NCBI RefSeq assembly: GCF_900115655.1
Contig: NZ_FOXF01000008.1
Coordinates: 1 to 64,000, forward strand
DNA length: 64,000 nt
Direction: 5' to 3'
Origin: Ruminobacter amylophilus
GTDB taxonomy: Bacteria; Pseudomonadota; Gammaproteobacteria; Enterobacterales; Succinivibrionaceae
How positions within the stretch are numbered: position 1 is the stretch's first letter; every line of letters begins with the position of its first letter. Below, in pieces: positions 24,873-33,893 of the stretch. The position numbers and the translations under genes were made by a program. The notes beneath the pieces are model-generated. The model did not search any database, was not told the origin of the DNA, and was given only the letters and a program-made list of their open reading frames with translations.

Positions 24873-26363
24873 ATGAAATACATTATTAAGTTTTTCCCTG
24901 AAATCATCGTAAAAAGCAAATCTGTCAGACAGGAAATGTCAAAGGTTCTGCAGCGAAATATCAGAAACGTGCTCAACAGAGCTTCTGTCAAGGTTAAAAT
25001 TCAGGACTGCTGGGATAAGCTTGTAGTTCGTTTAGATGAAGAAAGCCCTTGTTCTAAAACTCCTGCCGAGATCGCCGAATTCCTTTGTCGTATTCCCGGA
25101 ATTCATACGATTCTGGAATCTGAGGAATATGAATATTCTTCAATGCATGATATATACGAGAAGGTAGCTGCCGTATACGGTTTAAAGATTCAGGATAAAA
25201 CTTTCTGTGTACGTGTAAAAAGAAAAGGAAATCAGGATTTTAAGTCTATTGATGTTGAAAAATACGTAGGTGGCGGTCTTAATCAGAATTTCAGTTCAAA
25301 GGGGGTTAAACTGAAAAATCCTGATATGACCATAAATCTTGAAATTGACAATAACCGCATGTTTCTTATTACTTCCGTTTATCAGGGAATGGGAGGATAT
25401 CCGCTGTCTACTCAGGAAGAGGTTCTGAGTCTTATCTCCGGCGGTTTCGATTCCGGAGTTTCTTCATATATGTTCATAAGACGAGGCTGTCGTGTGCATT
25501 ACCTGTTCTTTAACATGGGGGGCAACGCTCATGAAATAGGTGTTAAGCAGGAAAGTTACTATATCTGGGATAAATTCTCTTCATCTCACAAGGTTCGTTT
25601 TATCAGTGTTCCGTTTGAAAAGATGGTCGGTGAAATTCTTACTAAAACGGATCACAGTGTAAGAGGTGTGATTTTAAAACGCATGATGATGCGTATTGCA
25701 TCCATAATAGCCAAAAAGCTTGGCGCCGGTGCTCTGGTTACTGGCGAAAGCGTCGGACAGGTGTCAAGTCAGACACTTACCAATCTGTCTGTGATAGACA
25801 GAGTAACTGATACTCTGATTCTTAGACCTTTGGTCGTGACCGACAAGCAGGACATCATTGATAAGGCAAGAGAGATTGGTACCATCCATTTTGCGGAAAC
25901 GATGCCTGAATACTGTGGAGTTATATCCGATCGTCCGACAGTCAAAGCAGATATCAATTTTGTTGAGTCTGAAGAAAGCAAGATTGACATGTCTCTTATT
26001 GATGAACTTGCTGAAGCATCAAAATGGATGGATATAAGGGATATTCCAGAAGATACAAAGGAAATGATTGGCGGAGATGTGGAAATTACTGATTATGCAG
26101 CAAGCAATGAAGTAGTTGTTGATATCAGAGCTCAGGATGAAATCGATGCAAAACCTCTGGTGACAGATAAACCACATCTGACAATTCCGTTCTTTAAGAT
26201 CTCTTCCGTATTTAAAGATCTTGATCAGACAAAAACCTATCTCCTGTACTGCGACAAGGGAGTTATGAGCAAGATGCAGGCCATGTATCTAAAGGATCAG
26301 GGCTTCCAGAATGTCAAGGTATATCGTCAGAGAGAAAAACAGCAGAGCTGCTGTGCTCTTTAA
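24873..26363 (+). CDS. thiI: tRNA uridine 4-sulfurtransferase ThiI with rhodanese domain
   Basis: Makes 4-thiouridine at tRNA position 8 and supplies sulfur for the thiamine thiazole. The 496 residues contain an N-terminal ferredoxin-like domain and THUMP (to about 165), a PP-loop ATPase SGGFDSGVSS near 189, MPEYCGVIS with Cys at about 348, and a C-terminal rhodanese domain with YCDKGVMS (catalytic Cys near 460). The two Cys correspond to E. coli 344 and 456. The protein ends with QQSCCAL, an extra Cys pair about ten residues past the usual end. The rhodanese domain is present, as in enteric forms. Confidence 0.97.
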   Translation: MKYIIKFFPEIIVKSKSVRQEMSKVLQRNIRNVLNRASVKVKIQDCWDKLVVRLDEESPCSKTPAEIAEFLCRIPGIHTILESEEYEYSSMHDIYEKVAAVYGLKIQDKTFCVRVKRKGNQDFKSIDVEKYVGGGLNQNFSSKGVKLKNPDMTINLEIDNNRMFLITSVYQGMGGYPLSTQEEVLSLISGGFDSGVSSYMFIRRGCRVHYLFFNMGGNAHEIGVKQESYYIWDKFSSSHKVRFISVPFEKMVGEILTKTDHSVRGVILKRMMMRIASIIAKKLGAGALVTGESVGQVSSQTLTNLSVIDRVTDTLILRPLVVTDKQDIIDKAREIGTIHFAETMPEYCGVISDRPTVKADINFVESEESKIDMSLIDELAEASKWMDIRDIPEDTKEMIGGDVEITDYAASNEVVVDIRAQDEIDAKPLVTDKPHLTIPFFKISSVFKDLDQTKTYLLYCDKGVMSKMQAMYLKDQGFQNVKVYRQREKQQSCCAL

Positions 26364-26442
26364 GTATCTGCTGCAACTTCCGGATACAATGAAACAAATT
26401 TTCCGGAAGGTGTTAATATGACACAGGTAATAATATGAATGA

Positions 26443-26471
26443 AAAAAGACTGGTGTGCCGGTCTTTTTCAT
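26443..26471. terminator. bidirectional terminator between thiI and yajL
   Basis: AAAAAGACTGG / CCGGTCTTTTT, 11 pairs with one G-T and a TGTG loop; T-runs on both strands. It sits between convergent genes. Confidence 0.88.
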
Positions 26472-26482
26472 CTTCTTTAAAA

Positions 26483-27052
26483 TTAAGCGGTAATATCATG
26501 AGTATAGAGCATTCCTGATGCAACTTTGTTAGCTGTATCCACATCTTTGAGAACAGCTAGAATTGTGAAGGCAAATTTTGCCGCAAAAGCAGGCCCCTGA
26601 GCTGTAATAATCTTATTAACAGGGTCTATAACCACATCCTTGTCTGATTTGACGGGAATTTCATCAGTGGTTCCAGGATAACCGGTTGCCACAGTAGTGT
26701 TGTCAAGGATACCATGATGAGCCAGAACAAATCCCGGAGCGGCGCAGATAGCAGCAATAAGGGCTCCGCGTTCTCTTTGTTTTTTTAGAATGTTCCCTAC
26801 AAGCTCTGATTTTCTGCAGTTTATGGAACCGTCATATCCACCAGGTACAACTACAACATCATAATTATCATTGGCATTTTTGAGCAGAATATCGGTCTTA
26901 ATGGTCAGACCGTGGGCTGTTGATATTTCAGTTGAAGAGTCTGATACGGCTGCTGTGGTAACTTTTATTCCTCCTCTGGATAGAATATCAGTTACGGAGA
27001 TGGTTTCCACATCCTCCGCACCGTTAGCCATAATTACAAGAGCTGAGGTCAT
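26483..27052 (-). CDS. yajL: DJ-1/PfpI family protein YajL
   Basis: DJ-1-like oxidative-stress protein; chaperone, deglycase and glyoxalase functions have been reported for the family. The 189-residue protein has the Glu near residue 17 (GAEDVETI), VVVPGG near residue 67, and the nucleophile elbow AAICAAP with Cys at residue 103, then TGYPG. Length matches E. coli YajL (196). It starts 13 bases after the panE stop, so the two are co-transcribed, and it converges on thiI; in E. coli all three also neighbour one another. Confidence 0.92.
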   Translation of the reverse strand: MTSALVIMANGAEDVETISVTDILSRGGIKVTTAAVSDSSTEISTAHGLTIKTDILLKNANDNYDVVVVPGGYDGSINCRKSELVGNILKKQRERGALIAAICAAPGFVLAHHGILDNTTVATGYPGTTDEIPVKSDKDVVIDPVNKIITAQGPAFAAKFAFTILAVLKDVDTANKVASGMLYTHDITA

Positions 27053-27065
27053 AAGAACTCCTTAA

Positions 27066-28019
27066 TCACATGTTTTTCAGTTTCTGATAAAGATTATCTA
27101 TACATGGAGTTTTTATACCATAAATTTTGGCTTTTTTGATTAAAATTCCTAAAATGTAATCAATTTCTGATAATCTGCCGTAATAATAGTCCTGCTGCAT
27201 GGATGAATAGTTTGTTCCCGTGTTTGCCGCTACGGTTTCAACACGGCGCTGCAGACTTTCAGAAGAGTCATTGAGTCCTAATTTTCTGAGGACAGGAGTT
27301 ATTTCGGTTATGATATTCTTAATAATTTCCGGATCGCGCAGAATTTCGGCATTCACGCAGTTTCTTATGGCTGTTACAGGGTTGATTACGGCATTTACTG
27401 CCAGTTTTCTCAGAAGCTCGTCATAAATGGCATCAGTATATGTTCCTGAAGGAAGACTTTTTACAAAATATCTTATAACTTCGGTTTCTTTTGCGTGTTT
27501 CAGAGGTCCTACGTAGGTGGTACCCAGTCCTTTTTCAAATACACTGTACTTTTTATGAGTTGCACCGTTTGAGGTGGAAGCCAGATAAAGTCTGTTTTCG
27601 TGAGTCAGCTTTTTTAATTCTTCCTGGGCTCCGAAACCGTTAACCATAAGAATAACCGGCGTTTTACGATTCAGATGAGGAGCTATGTCTCTGATGATTT
27701 TGGCGACAGAGAATGCTTTCACAGTGATAATGATTAAATCAGCAGCTTTTACAAAGGACTCAGGATACACCCCTTTGGAACATCTGTATGTTGTCCCGCT
27801 GTTTATTGATTCACAGGAACAGGTAACACGTTTTTCTTTTTTGATTCTGGTATCAATAAAACAGGTTTTAAACAAACCTTTGCGTCTGAGCAGTTCGGCT
27901 GTCAACTGACCGATACTTCCTGCTCCTATAATGCAGGCCACTGGTTTCCCGTGAAGTTTTTTTAAGTCAGCTCTGTTGTTTGCTTTTCGGATGTTTCCGT
28001 GATATCTGATGGTTTTCAT
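27066..28019 (-). CDS. panE: 2-dehydropantoate 2-reductase
   Basis: NADPH-dependent reduction of ketopantoate to pantoate in pantothenate (CoA) synthesis. The 317-residue protein has the Rossmann motif IIGAGSIGQL near residue 30, VKAF, a NGFG-x-E motif near 128, the catalytic Lys in the LLRKLAVNAVINPVTA segment near residue 204, and the SSMQQDYYYGRLSEIDYI block near the end. The N-terminus extends about 25 residues before the Rossmann fold, which is more than usual, and no good Shine-Dalgarno precedes the ATG at 28019; no other Met lies between. Assigned from motifs and the neighbour yajL. Confidence 0.88.
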   Translation of the reverse strand: MKTIRYHGNIRKANNRADLKKLHGKPVACIIGAGSIGQLTAELLRRKGLFKTCFIDTRIKKEKRVTCSCESINSGTTYRCSKGVYPESFVKAADLIIITVKAFSVAKIIRDIAPHLNRKTPVILMVNGFGAQEELKKLTHENRLYLASTSNGATHKKYSVFEKGLGTTYVGPLKHAKETEVIRYFVKSLPSGTYTDAIYDELLRKLAVNAVINPVTAIRNCVNAEILRDPEIIKNIITEITPVLRKLGLNDSSESLQRRVETVAANTGTNYSSMQQDYYYGRLSEIDYILGILIKKAKIYGIKTPCIDNLYQKLKNM

Positions 28020-28187
28020 ATCTGTGTAGTAACGGGGCTGTTAATAATCTGGCTGAGGTAACACATTCGTTCGATGTATCGCACGAAAAATGATACCGTG
28101 CTATAATCATTCTTTCTTAAGGTCGCATTATAGGACTTATTGCCTCCTTTTAGTAAATATTTTGTGTTGATCGGTGGAAATTAACTT

Positions 28188-28439
28188 ATGGATAATCCTC
28201 AGACTCTTGAACAAATGCTTGAACAGATTGATGAACTTGTGAAGAAGATGGAGTCTGGAAAACTGCCGTTATCCGAGCACCTGAGTCTTTTTGAACAGGG
28301 GGTGGGGCTGATTAAAGACTGTGAAAAAGCTTTAAAGGATGCAGAAGGAAAAGTAAAAATACTAACCGACAGTCAATCTCTGGCAAACGGAACAAAAACA
28401 GGAGATGATGTCGTTTCTGATTTTAATGCCGGAATATAG
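28188..28439 (+). CDS. xseB: exodeoxyribonuclease VII small subunit
   Basis: Small subunit of the single-strand exonuclease; it packs on the large subunit XseA (not in this window). The 83-residue protein has the helical pattern TLEQMLEQIDELVKKMESGKLPLSE, then LFEQGVGLIKDCEKAL, which is diagnostic of the family. Its place before ispA and dxs is standard. A -10 TATAAT at 28102-28107 is a possible promoter for the xseB-ispA-dxs unit. Confidence 0.93.
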   Translation: MDNPQTLEQMLEQIDELVKKMESGKLPLSEHLSLFEQGVGLIKDCEKALKDAEGKVKILTDSQSLANGTKTGDDVVSDFNAGI

Positions 28440-28512
28440 TTTAGAATATATTAACAATAATCTGTATAATGAATGTAAGAAAGCAGATACACGTATATGA
28501 TAGGTGAGTGAT

Positions 28513-29403
28513 ATGACTTTAAAGGAAGTTTTGACAGCGTATCAGGAAAGAGTTAATGAAAAATTAAAACAGGCTATAGATGGATTACCTGTCGTTGCTC
28601 CTAAACTAAAGGAGGCCATGAGTTACGGCACTTTATTAGGAGGAAAGCGCGTTCGTCCTTTTCTGGTGTATGCAACAGCCAATGCCTTGAACGCAGATCT
28701 TAAGCTTGCTGATGCTCCGGCTGTCGCCATAGAGTGTATTCATGCCTATTCGCTGATTCATGACGATTTACCTGCTATGGATGATGATGATTTGAGACGA
28801 GGTCATCCTACTGTGCACAAGAAGTATGGTGAAGCTACCGGGGTTCTGTCAGGTGATGCTCTGCAGGCTTTTGCTTTTGAGGTTCTTGCGAAAGCGGAGT
28901 TTGAAAAGGATATGCTTTCTAATCAGGTTGAAATGCTTAAAGTGCTTGCCGTAGGAAGCGGTTATCAGGGGATTTGCGGTGGTCAGGAGTTGGACATTGA
29001 AGCTGAAAACCGTCTGGTTTCTCAGAGTGAACTTGAGAAGGTCCATCAGTACAAGACCGGAGCACTGATTGAAAGTGCGGTGGAATTAGGTCTTCTGTGT
29101 GTTAAGGATCTTGATGAGAACATCAAAAAAGGTTTCCGTATCTATGCTCACTGCATAGGTCTGGCATTTCAGGTATGGGATGATGTTCTGGATATAATTT
29201 CCGATACCGAAACCTTGGGAAAACCTCAGGGATCGGATATTGATTCAAACAAAAGCACCTATCCAAAGCTTATGGGATTAGAAAAAGCCAAGGAATATGC
29301 CAAATCTCTGGCTTCAACAGCAGTGGCTTCAGTCGCTGCGCTGCCTTTTGATACCAGAATTCTGCAGGATTTTGCCATGTACATAGTAGAAAGGGATCAT
29401 TAA
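28513..29403 (+). CDS. ispA: farnesyl diphosphate synthase
   Basis: Condenses IPP and DMAPP to geranyl and then farnesyl diphosphate. The 296-residue protein has GKRVRPFL near residue 47, the first Asp-rich motif DDLPAMDDDDLRRG near residue 83, GGQELD, and the second Asp-rich motif DDVLD near 223. The frame reaches back to GTG at 28504, but AGGTGA five bases before ATG at 28513 makes the later start better. It ends three bases before dxs. Confidence 0.96.
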   Translation: MTLKEVLTAYQERVNEKLKQAIDGLPVVAPKLKEAMSYGTLLGGKRVRPFLVYATANALNADLKLADAPAVAIECIHAYSLIHDDLPAMDDDDLRRGHPTVHKKYGEATGVLSGDALQAFAFEVLAKAEFEKDMLSNQVEMLKVLAVGSGYQGICGGQELDIEAENRLVSQSELEKVHQYKTGALIESAVELGLLCVKDLDENIKKGFRIYAHCIGLAFQVWDDVLDIISDTETLGKPQGSDIDSNKSTYPKLMGLEKAKEYAKSLASTAVASVAALPFDTRILQDFAMYIVERDH

Positions 29404-29406
29404 CAG

Positions 29407-31296
29407 ATGAGTAGTGAACAGTATCCTCTGTTAAGTAAGATAGATTCTCCCAAGGACTTAAAGAAACTTCCGGTGAGTAAGCTGAGTTCCTTGGCTTCTG
29501 AGCTTAGAGATTTCTTAATCAGTACAGTGAGTAAGACGAGTGGTCATTTTGCCTCCGGACTTGGAGCTGTAGAACTTACCATTGCACTGCATTACGTTTT
29601 TGACACTCCTCATGACCAGCTTATTTGGGATGTGGGACATCAGGCTTATCCCCATAAAATTTTAACAGGAAGAAGAGATCTGTTGAAAACCATACGTCAG
29701 AAAAACGGACTTCATCCTTTCCTGTGGAGACAGGAAAGTGAATATGATGTGTTTTCCACAGGTCATGCAAGTACTTCCATAAGCGAAGCTCTGGGACTGG
29801 CAATCGCCAACAGAATTGAGAAAAATGACAAGAAGGTTGTTGCTGTCATAGGTGACGGGGCTTTGACCGGCGGCGTGGCTTTCGAAGCAATGAATCATGC
29901 AGGTGACCTTAATGAAGATGTACTCATCATTCTGAATGATAATGAAATGAGTATTTCTGAAAGCGTTGGGAGTCTGTCCAAACATATGGCCATGTGGCTC
30001 AGTGCCCCTTCGTACAACAATATGCTGAAGAAGGGGAGAAAAACCCTGTCTTCTCTGCCTAAAATCAAGGAATTTGCCATAAGGGCACACGAGCATCTTA
30101 AGGGAATGATGCTTCCGGGAACCTTGTTTGAGGAACTGGGATTTAACTATGTCGGACCGATTGACGGGCATGATATAGAAACACTGGTGTCTGTACTTCA
30201 GAACCTCAAGCAGTTAAAAGGTCCGAGAATTCTTCATGTAGGTACCATTAAAGGAAAAGGATATCAGCCTGCAGAGGAAAATCCTACTGCATATCACGGG
30301 GTTCCGAAATTTGATGTGCCTGTCGGAGTGGAAACATCTGACAAGAAGAGAAATACATTTGATGAAAATTTCGGAAACTGGCTTATGTACGCGGCCGAAC
30401 ATAATGAAAAGGTTATGGGTATAACCCCTGCAATGTGTTCCGGTTCAGGAATGGTGCCGTTTTCCCAGAAATACAAAGACCGTTATTTTGACGTGGCCAT
30501 AGCTGAGCAGCATGCTCTGCTTCTTTCCAGCGGGCTTGCGGCGGGCGGTATGCTGCCGGTGGTCTGTGTATATTCCACATTCCTTCAGAGAGCTTATGAC
30601 CAGATAATTCATGACCTGGCAATTCAGGATGTACCCGTGGTCGTGGCTGTAGACAGAGCCGGCGTAGTAGGACCAGATGGCCCTACCCACCAGGGGGTTT
30701 TTGATATAGCATTTATTCGGTCTGTACCGAATATGATTATGATGACTCCTAGTTCGCTTGGAATGCAGTGGAAGATGCTTAATACCGCATTGGCATACGG
30801 ACACCCTGCTGCCGTGCGTTATCCTAGAGGTGGAGGAATATTCTCTGACAACGAAGTTACTGATGCTACTGTTGAAATAGGAAAGGGGAATGTTCTCAGG
30901 GAAGGAAAGGATATCTGTTTTATTGTATGGGGGCCTTTGGTTCATGATGTTTACAGGACTGTAAATGAACAGCATAAGGACTACACTGTTGTTGACATGC
31001 GTTTCGTTAAGCCAATGGATGAAGAACTGATTGTATCCATGGCCGGAAAACACAGTGTTATAGTAACTCTTGAAGACGGAGTTGTACAAGGTGGAGCCGG
31101 GGAAGAGGTTGCAAGGCTTGTAAGCAGAAATTATCTGGTATGTCCTGTGCTTAATCTTGGTATTCCGGATGAGTTTATCGAACAGGCCACCGCTTCTGAA
31201 ATCTATGAACAGTGTGGAATGGACGGCGTGTCAGTTGTCGGTAAGGCTGAACAGTTTCTTGACGGTTATAAAAATATTCTGAACCGTGTTAAGTAA
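29407..31296 (+). CDS. dxs: 1-deoxy-D-xylulose-5-phosphate synthase
   Basis: Thiamine diphosphate enzyme that opens the MEP pathway from pyruvate and glyceraldehyde 3-phosphate. The 629-residue protein has the TPP site GDGALTGGVAFEAMNHAG near residue 148, DNEMSIS, the DGHD region, AIAEQHALLLSSGLA near residue 361 and the DRAGVVGPDGPTHQG block near 416, all in family order. Length fits (E. coli 620). It follows ispA by 3 bases; dxr, which does the next step, is 18 kb downstream in the same window. Confidence 0.97.
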   Translation: MSSEQYPLLSKIDSPKDLKKLPVSKLSSLASELRDFLISTVSKTSGHFASGLGAVELTIALHYVFDTPHDQLIWDVGHQAYPHKILTGRRDLLKTIRQKNGLHPFLWRQESEYDVFSTGHASTSISEALGLAIANRIEKNDKKVVAVIGDGALTGGVAFEAMNHAGDLNEDVLIILNDNEMSISESVGSLSKHMAMWLSAPSYNNMLKKGRKTLSSLPKIKEFAIRAHEHLKGMMLPGTLFEELGFNYVGPIDGHDIETLVSVLQNLKQLKGPRILHVGTIKGKGYQPAEENPTAYHGVPKFDVPVGVETSDKKRNTFDENFGNWLMYAAEHNEKVMGITPAMCSGSGMVPFSQKYKDRYFDVAIAEQHALLLSSGLAAGGMLPVVCVYSTFLQRAYDQIIHDLAIQDVPVVVAVDRAGVVGPDGPTHQGVFDIAFIRSVPNMIMMTPSSLGMQWKMLNTALAYGHPAAVRYPRGGGIFSDNEVTDATVEIGKGNVLREGKDICFIVWGPLVHDVYRTVNEQHKDYTVVDMRFVKPMDEELIVSMAGKHSVIVTLEDGVVQGGAGEEVARLVSRNYLVCPVLNLGIPDEFIEQATASEIYEQCGMDGVSVVGKAEQFLDGYKNILNRVK

Positions 31297-31423
31297 TAAT
31301 AATTTAACGTGAGGACCTATGGTCTTTTCGGACAGTCAGTGATTCCTGACTGATATTCGTTGTATGTTTGAAACGGTGCTGAAGTCTTTCGTCTTCGTGC
31401 TGTATGTTATAAATGGAGTGAGT

Positions 31424-31912
31424 ATGCCTTCTTTTGACATTGTTTCTGAACTTCAGATGAATGAAGTTCAGAATGCTGTAGACAATGCTAATCGTGAAAT
31501 TACCAACCGCTTTGATTTCAGAGGTGTTGATGCCACCTTTACCTTAGTTGAAAAGGATAAGCAGATTAAATTATCTGCAGATGCTGATTTTCAGATTAAG
31601 CAGATGAATGACATTTTACGTGACAAAATGTCCAAGCGTAATATTGATCCTGCTTCTCTTGATTTTCAGGAACCTGAACCGTCAGGAAAAAGATGTAACG
31701 AGCTTGTGAAACTTAAAAGCGGTATAGATCAGGCCATGGCGAAGAAGGTGGTTAAACTTATTAAAGATTCAAAAATCAAGGTTACCACCCAGATTCAGGG
31801 CGAAACCGTGCGTGTTACCGGTAAAAAGAGAGATGATCTTCAGGAAGTTATTGCCCTTGTTCGCAGTTCAGAACTAGGTCAGCCGTTCCAGTTTAATAAT
31901 TTCAGGGACTAG
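31424..31912 (+). CDS. yajQ: YajQ family nucleotide-binding protein
   Basis: YajQ proteins bind nucleotides, and in some species cyclic di-GMP; a precise role is not settled. The 162-residue product starts [18 protein letters not shown], which is the conserved N-terminus, with GGAGTGAGT directly before ATG at 31424; the frame extends 20 codons upstream without family likeness. [36 protein letters not shown] and [10 protein letters not shown] are typical. Length fits the family (163). A hairpin with T-run follows. Confidence 0.95.
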   Translation: MPSFDIVSELQMNEVQNAVDNANREITNRFDFRGVDATFTLVEKDKQIKLSADADFQIKQMNDILRDKMSKRNIDPASLDFQEPEPSGKRCNELVKLKSGIDQAMAKKVVKLIKDSKIKVTTQIQGETVRVTGKKRDDLQEVIALVRSSELGQPFQFNNFRD

Positions 31913-31954
31913 TCGGAAGATTTTCAGCAGTTTCCTGTGAATTATTTGAAGAAA

Positions 31955-31986
31955 GAGGCAGAACTTTTGTTCAGCCTTTTTGTTTT
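31955..31986 (+). terminator. terminator after yajQ
   Basis: AGGC-A-GAAC / GTTC-A-GCCT with an A-A mismatch and a TTTT loop, followed by TTTTGTTTT. Confidence 0.7.
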
Positions 31987-32197
31987 CTTAAATATTTTTT
32001 GCGATGATTAGCTGTTTTTATCAATTATATTGGTCTGAATAAGTCTTTTTAAGAGAAAAAAAATTAATATTTGCTATGATGTTTACCTGAATATCGTTGT
32101 GTGTTTTGAAATGTCATTGTTTATGTTAATAAATGGATGATATTACGCTGAATAGTTGATAATTAAAGATTAAACAGAATAAGAAAATAATAAAATC

Positions 32198-33601
32198 ATG
32201 GCTCAAACAGATAAACAGAATTCCGTATTGTCTAGAATTTATTCCAAAAGAATGTTTTTGTGCATCTGCCTGGGGTTTACTTCCGGGCTGCCTTTTTATT
32301 TTCTGTATAATCTGGTTGCGGCATGGCTTAAGGATGAAGGAATAGACATTAGTACCATCGGTTCTCTTTCTCTTCTGACGATTCCTTATGCATGGAAATT
32401 CATCTGGGCTCCCGCTCTTGATTTGTTTTATTCCAACAGGGTGGGGAGACGTCGAACCTGGATGTTTCTTACTCAGATAATTCTGCTTTATTGCTTCATA
32501 ATGATGGGGTTCTGTTCGCCGAAGGTCGGGTTTCAGCTGAATATAATAATGATTTTATATTTTACTGTGGCATTTTTTTCCGCAACGCAGGACATTGCTC
32601 TAGATGCCTACCGGCGAGAAATTCTGTCTGATGAGGAGCTGGGACTGGGCAATTCAATCTTTGTTAATGCCTATCGTTTTGCCGGACTGATTCCCGGAAC
32701 ACTGTCCCTGTTTTTAAGTGATCATCTGCCGTGGAGTCTGACGATTATAATAACAGCCTTGTTTATGCTGGTCGGTCTGATGACAACATTCTTTATAAGT
32801 GAACCTCAGGTAGCCAGAACAGCCAATCGATCATTGAAGGAATCCGTGGTTGAACCATTCAAGGAACTGATTGATCGCAAGGGCAGAATAGGTCTTCTGG
32901 CCATGATTATGTTTATTTTTCTTTATAAGTTCGGCGACAGCATGGCAACAGCACTTGTTACACCTTTTTACATGGAAATGGGATATACAAAAACAGTCAT
33001 AGGAACAGTAAACAAGATTGTGGGATTCTGGGCCCTGCTCGTAGGCAGCATTGTCGGCGGTATCATAATGCTGAAAATAGGTATAAACAAAGCATTATGG
33101 TGGTTTGGTCTGGCACAGATAGTTACCATCCTTGGATTTGTTTTTATTACCCATGTCTGGCAGAATCAGGTGGATTTCGTGTCCTTCCTTGTTTCATCTG
33201 ACGGATTTATCAACGGTACGCTCGGGAGATTGGGAATCGAGTCGTTCCATTCTAATATGGCTGGTAGTTTTGAATTTCCTAATTCTTTTCTCCTGTCTCT
33301 TGTCGTGTGCGGTGAAAATCTGGGAGCCGGACTGGGAACAGCGTGTTTCGTAGCATACATGTGCAGGGAAACCAAAGGGAATTATATTGCTACTCAGCTG
33401 GCTCTGCTGACGGCTCTGTCTGCTTTGCCTAAAACTCTTTTTACGTCTCGAGCAGGGTACATTATCAACAGTGTAGGCTATGAAAACTTCTTTATCATCT
33501 GTTATGCTCTTGCTATACCGGGTATGCTGATGCTGATTTATATAGCTCCTTACGGAGAAGCTGTATCTGAAAACAGTGAAAAGGAAAAAGTGTCTGCATA
33601 A
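32198..33601 (+). CDS. ampG: AmpG-type muropeptide permease
   Basis: Inner-membrane importer of anhydromuropeptides for peptidoglycan recycling. The 467-residue MFS protein opens with LGFTSGLPFYFLYNLVAAWL, then IGSLSLLTIPYAWKFIWAPALDLF and RRRTWMFLTQ, the AmpG signatures, and has a dozen or so hydrophobic spans. The loop around residues 325-360 is long (DGFINGTLGRLGIES), longer than usual in AmpG. It has its own 285-base upstream gap and stands alone before nqrA. Confidence 0.9.
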   Translation: MAQTDKQNSVLSRIYSKRMFLCICLGFTSGLPFYFLYNLVAAWLKDEGIDISTIGSLSLLTIPYAWKFIWAPALDLFYSNRVGRRRTWMFLTQIILLYCFIMMGFCSPKVGFQLNIIMILYFTVAFFSATQDIALDAYRREILSDEELGLGNSIFVNAYRFAGLIPGTLSLFLSDHLPWSLTIIITALFMLVGLMTTFFISEPQVARTANRSLKESVVEPFKELIDRKGRIGLLAMIMFIFLYKFGDSMATALVTPFYMEMGYTKTVIGTVNKIVGFWALLVGSIVGGIIMLKIGINKALWWFGLAQIVTILGFVFITHVWQNQVDFVSFLVSSDGFINGTLGRLGIESFHSNMAGSFEFPNSFLLSLVVCGENLGAGLGTACFVAYMCRETKGNYIATQLALLTALSALPKTLFTSRAGYIINSVGYENFFIICYALAIPGMLMLIYIAPYGEAVSENSEKEKVSA

Positions 33602-33605
33602 TCAT

Positions 33606-33635
33606 TCATGTTTTCTGAATAAACAGAATACATGA
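33606..33635 (+). terminator. hairpin after ampG
   Basis: TCATGT-T-TTCTG / CAGAA-T-ACATGA, 11 pairs with one T-T mismatch. There is no T-run, so it may be only a 3' stabiliser. Confidence 0.35.
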
Positions 33636-33893
33636 AAAAGTTGATTAGAAATCAGATACTGGTTCGTACAAGTCTTATCTGACAGTGATTTACTGATTGT
33701 TGCATAATCATCAGAATTTATAAATATTCCATATAACCAAAAACTAAAATAACAAAAATATTCACTTGTGTGATAAACTACACCACAATTCCGATTACTC
33801 TGTCTTTTTTGCAAAGGGACGGAGGGTCGTGATTTTTTGGGTGTGTCGTAAAGACATAGAGCTTTCTTTTGCAATTTATTCTTTGGAAATACA

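Noticed and set aside
30445-31089. 214-codon minus-strand frame inside dxs
   Set aside because: Antisense of a conserved enzyme, no motif or start signal.
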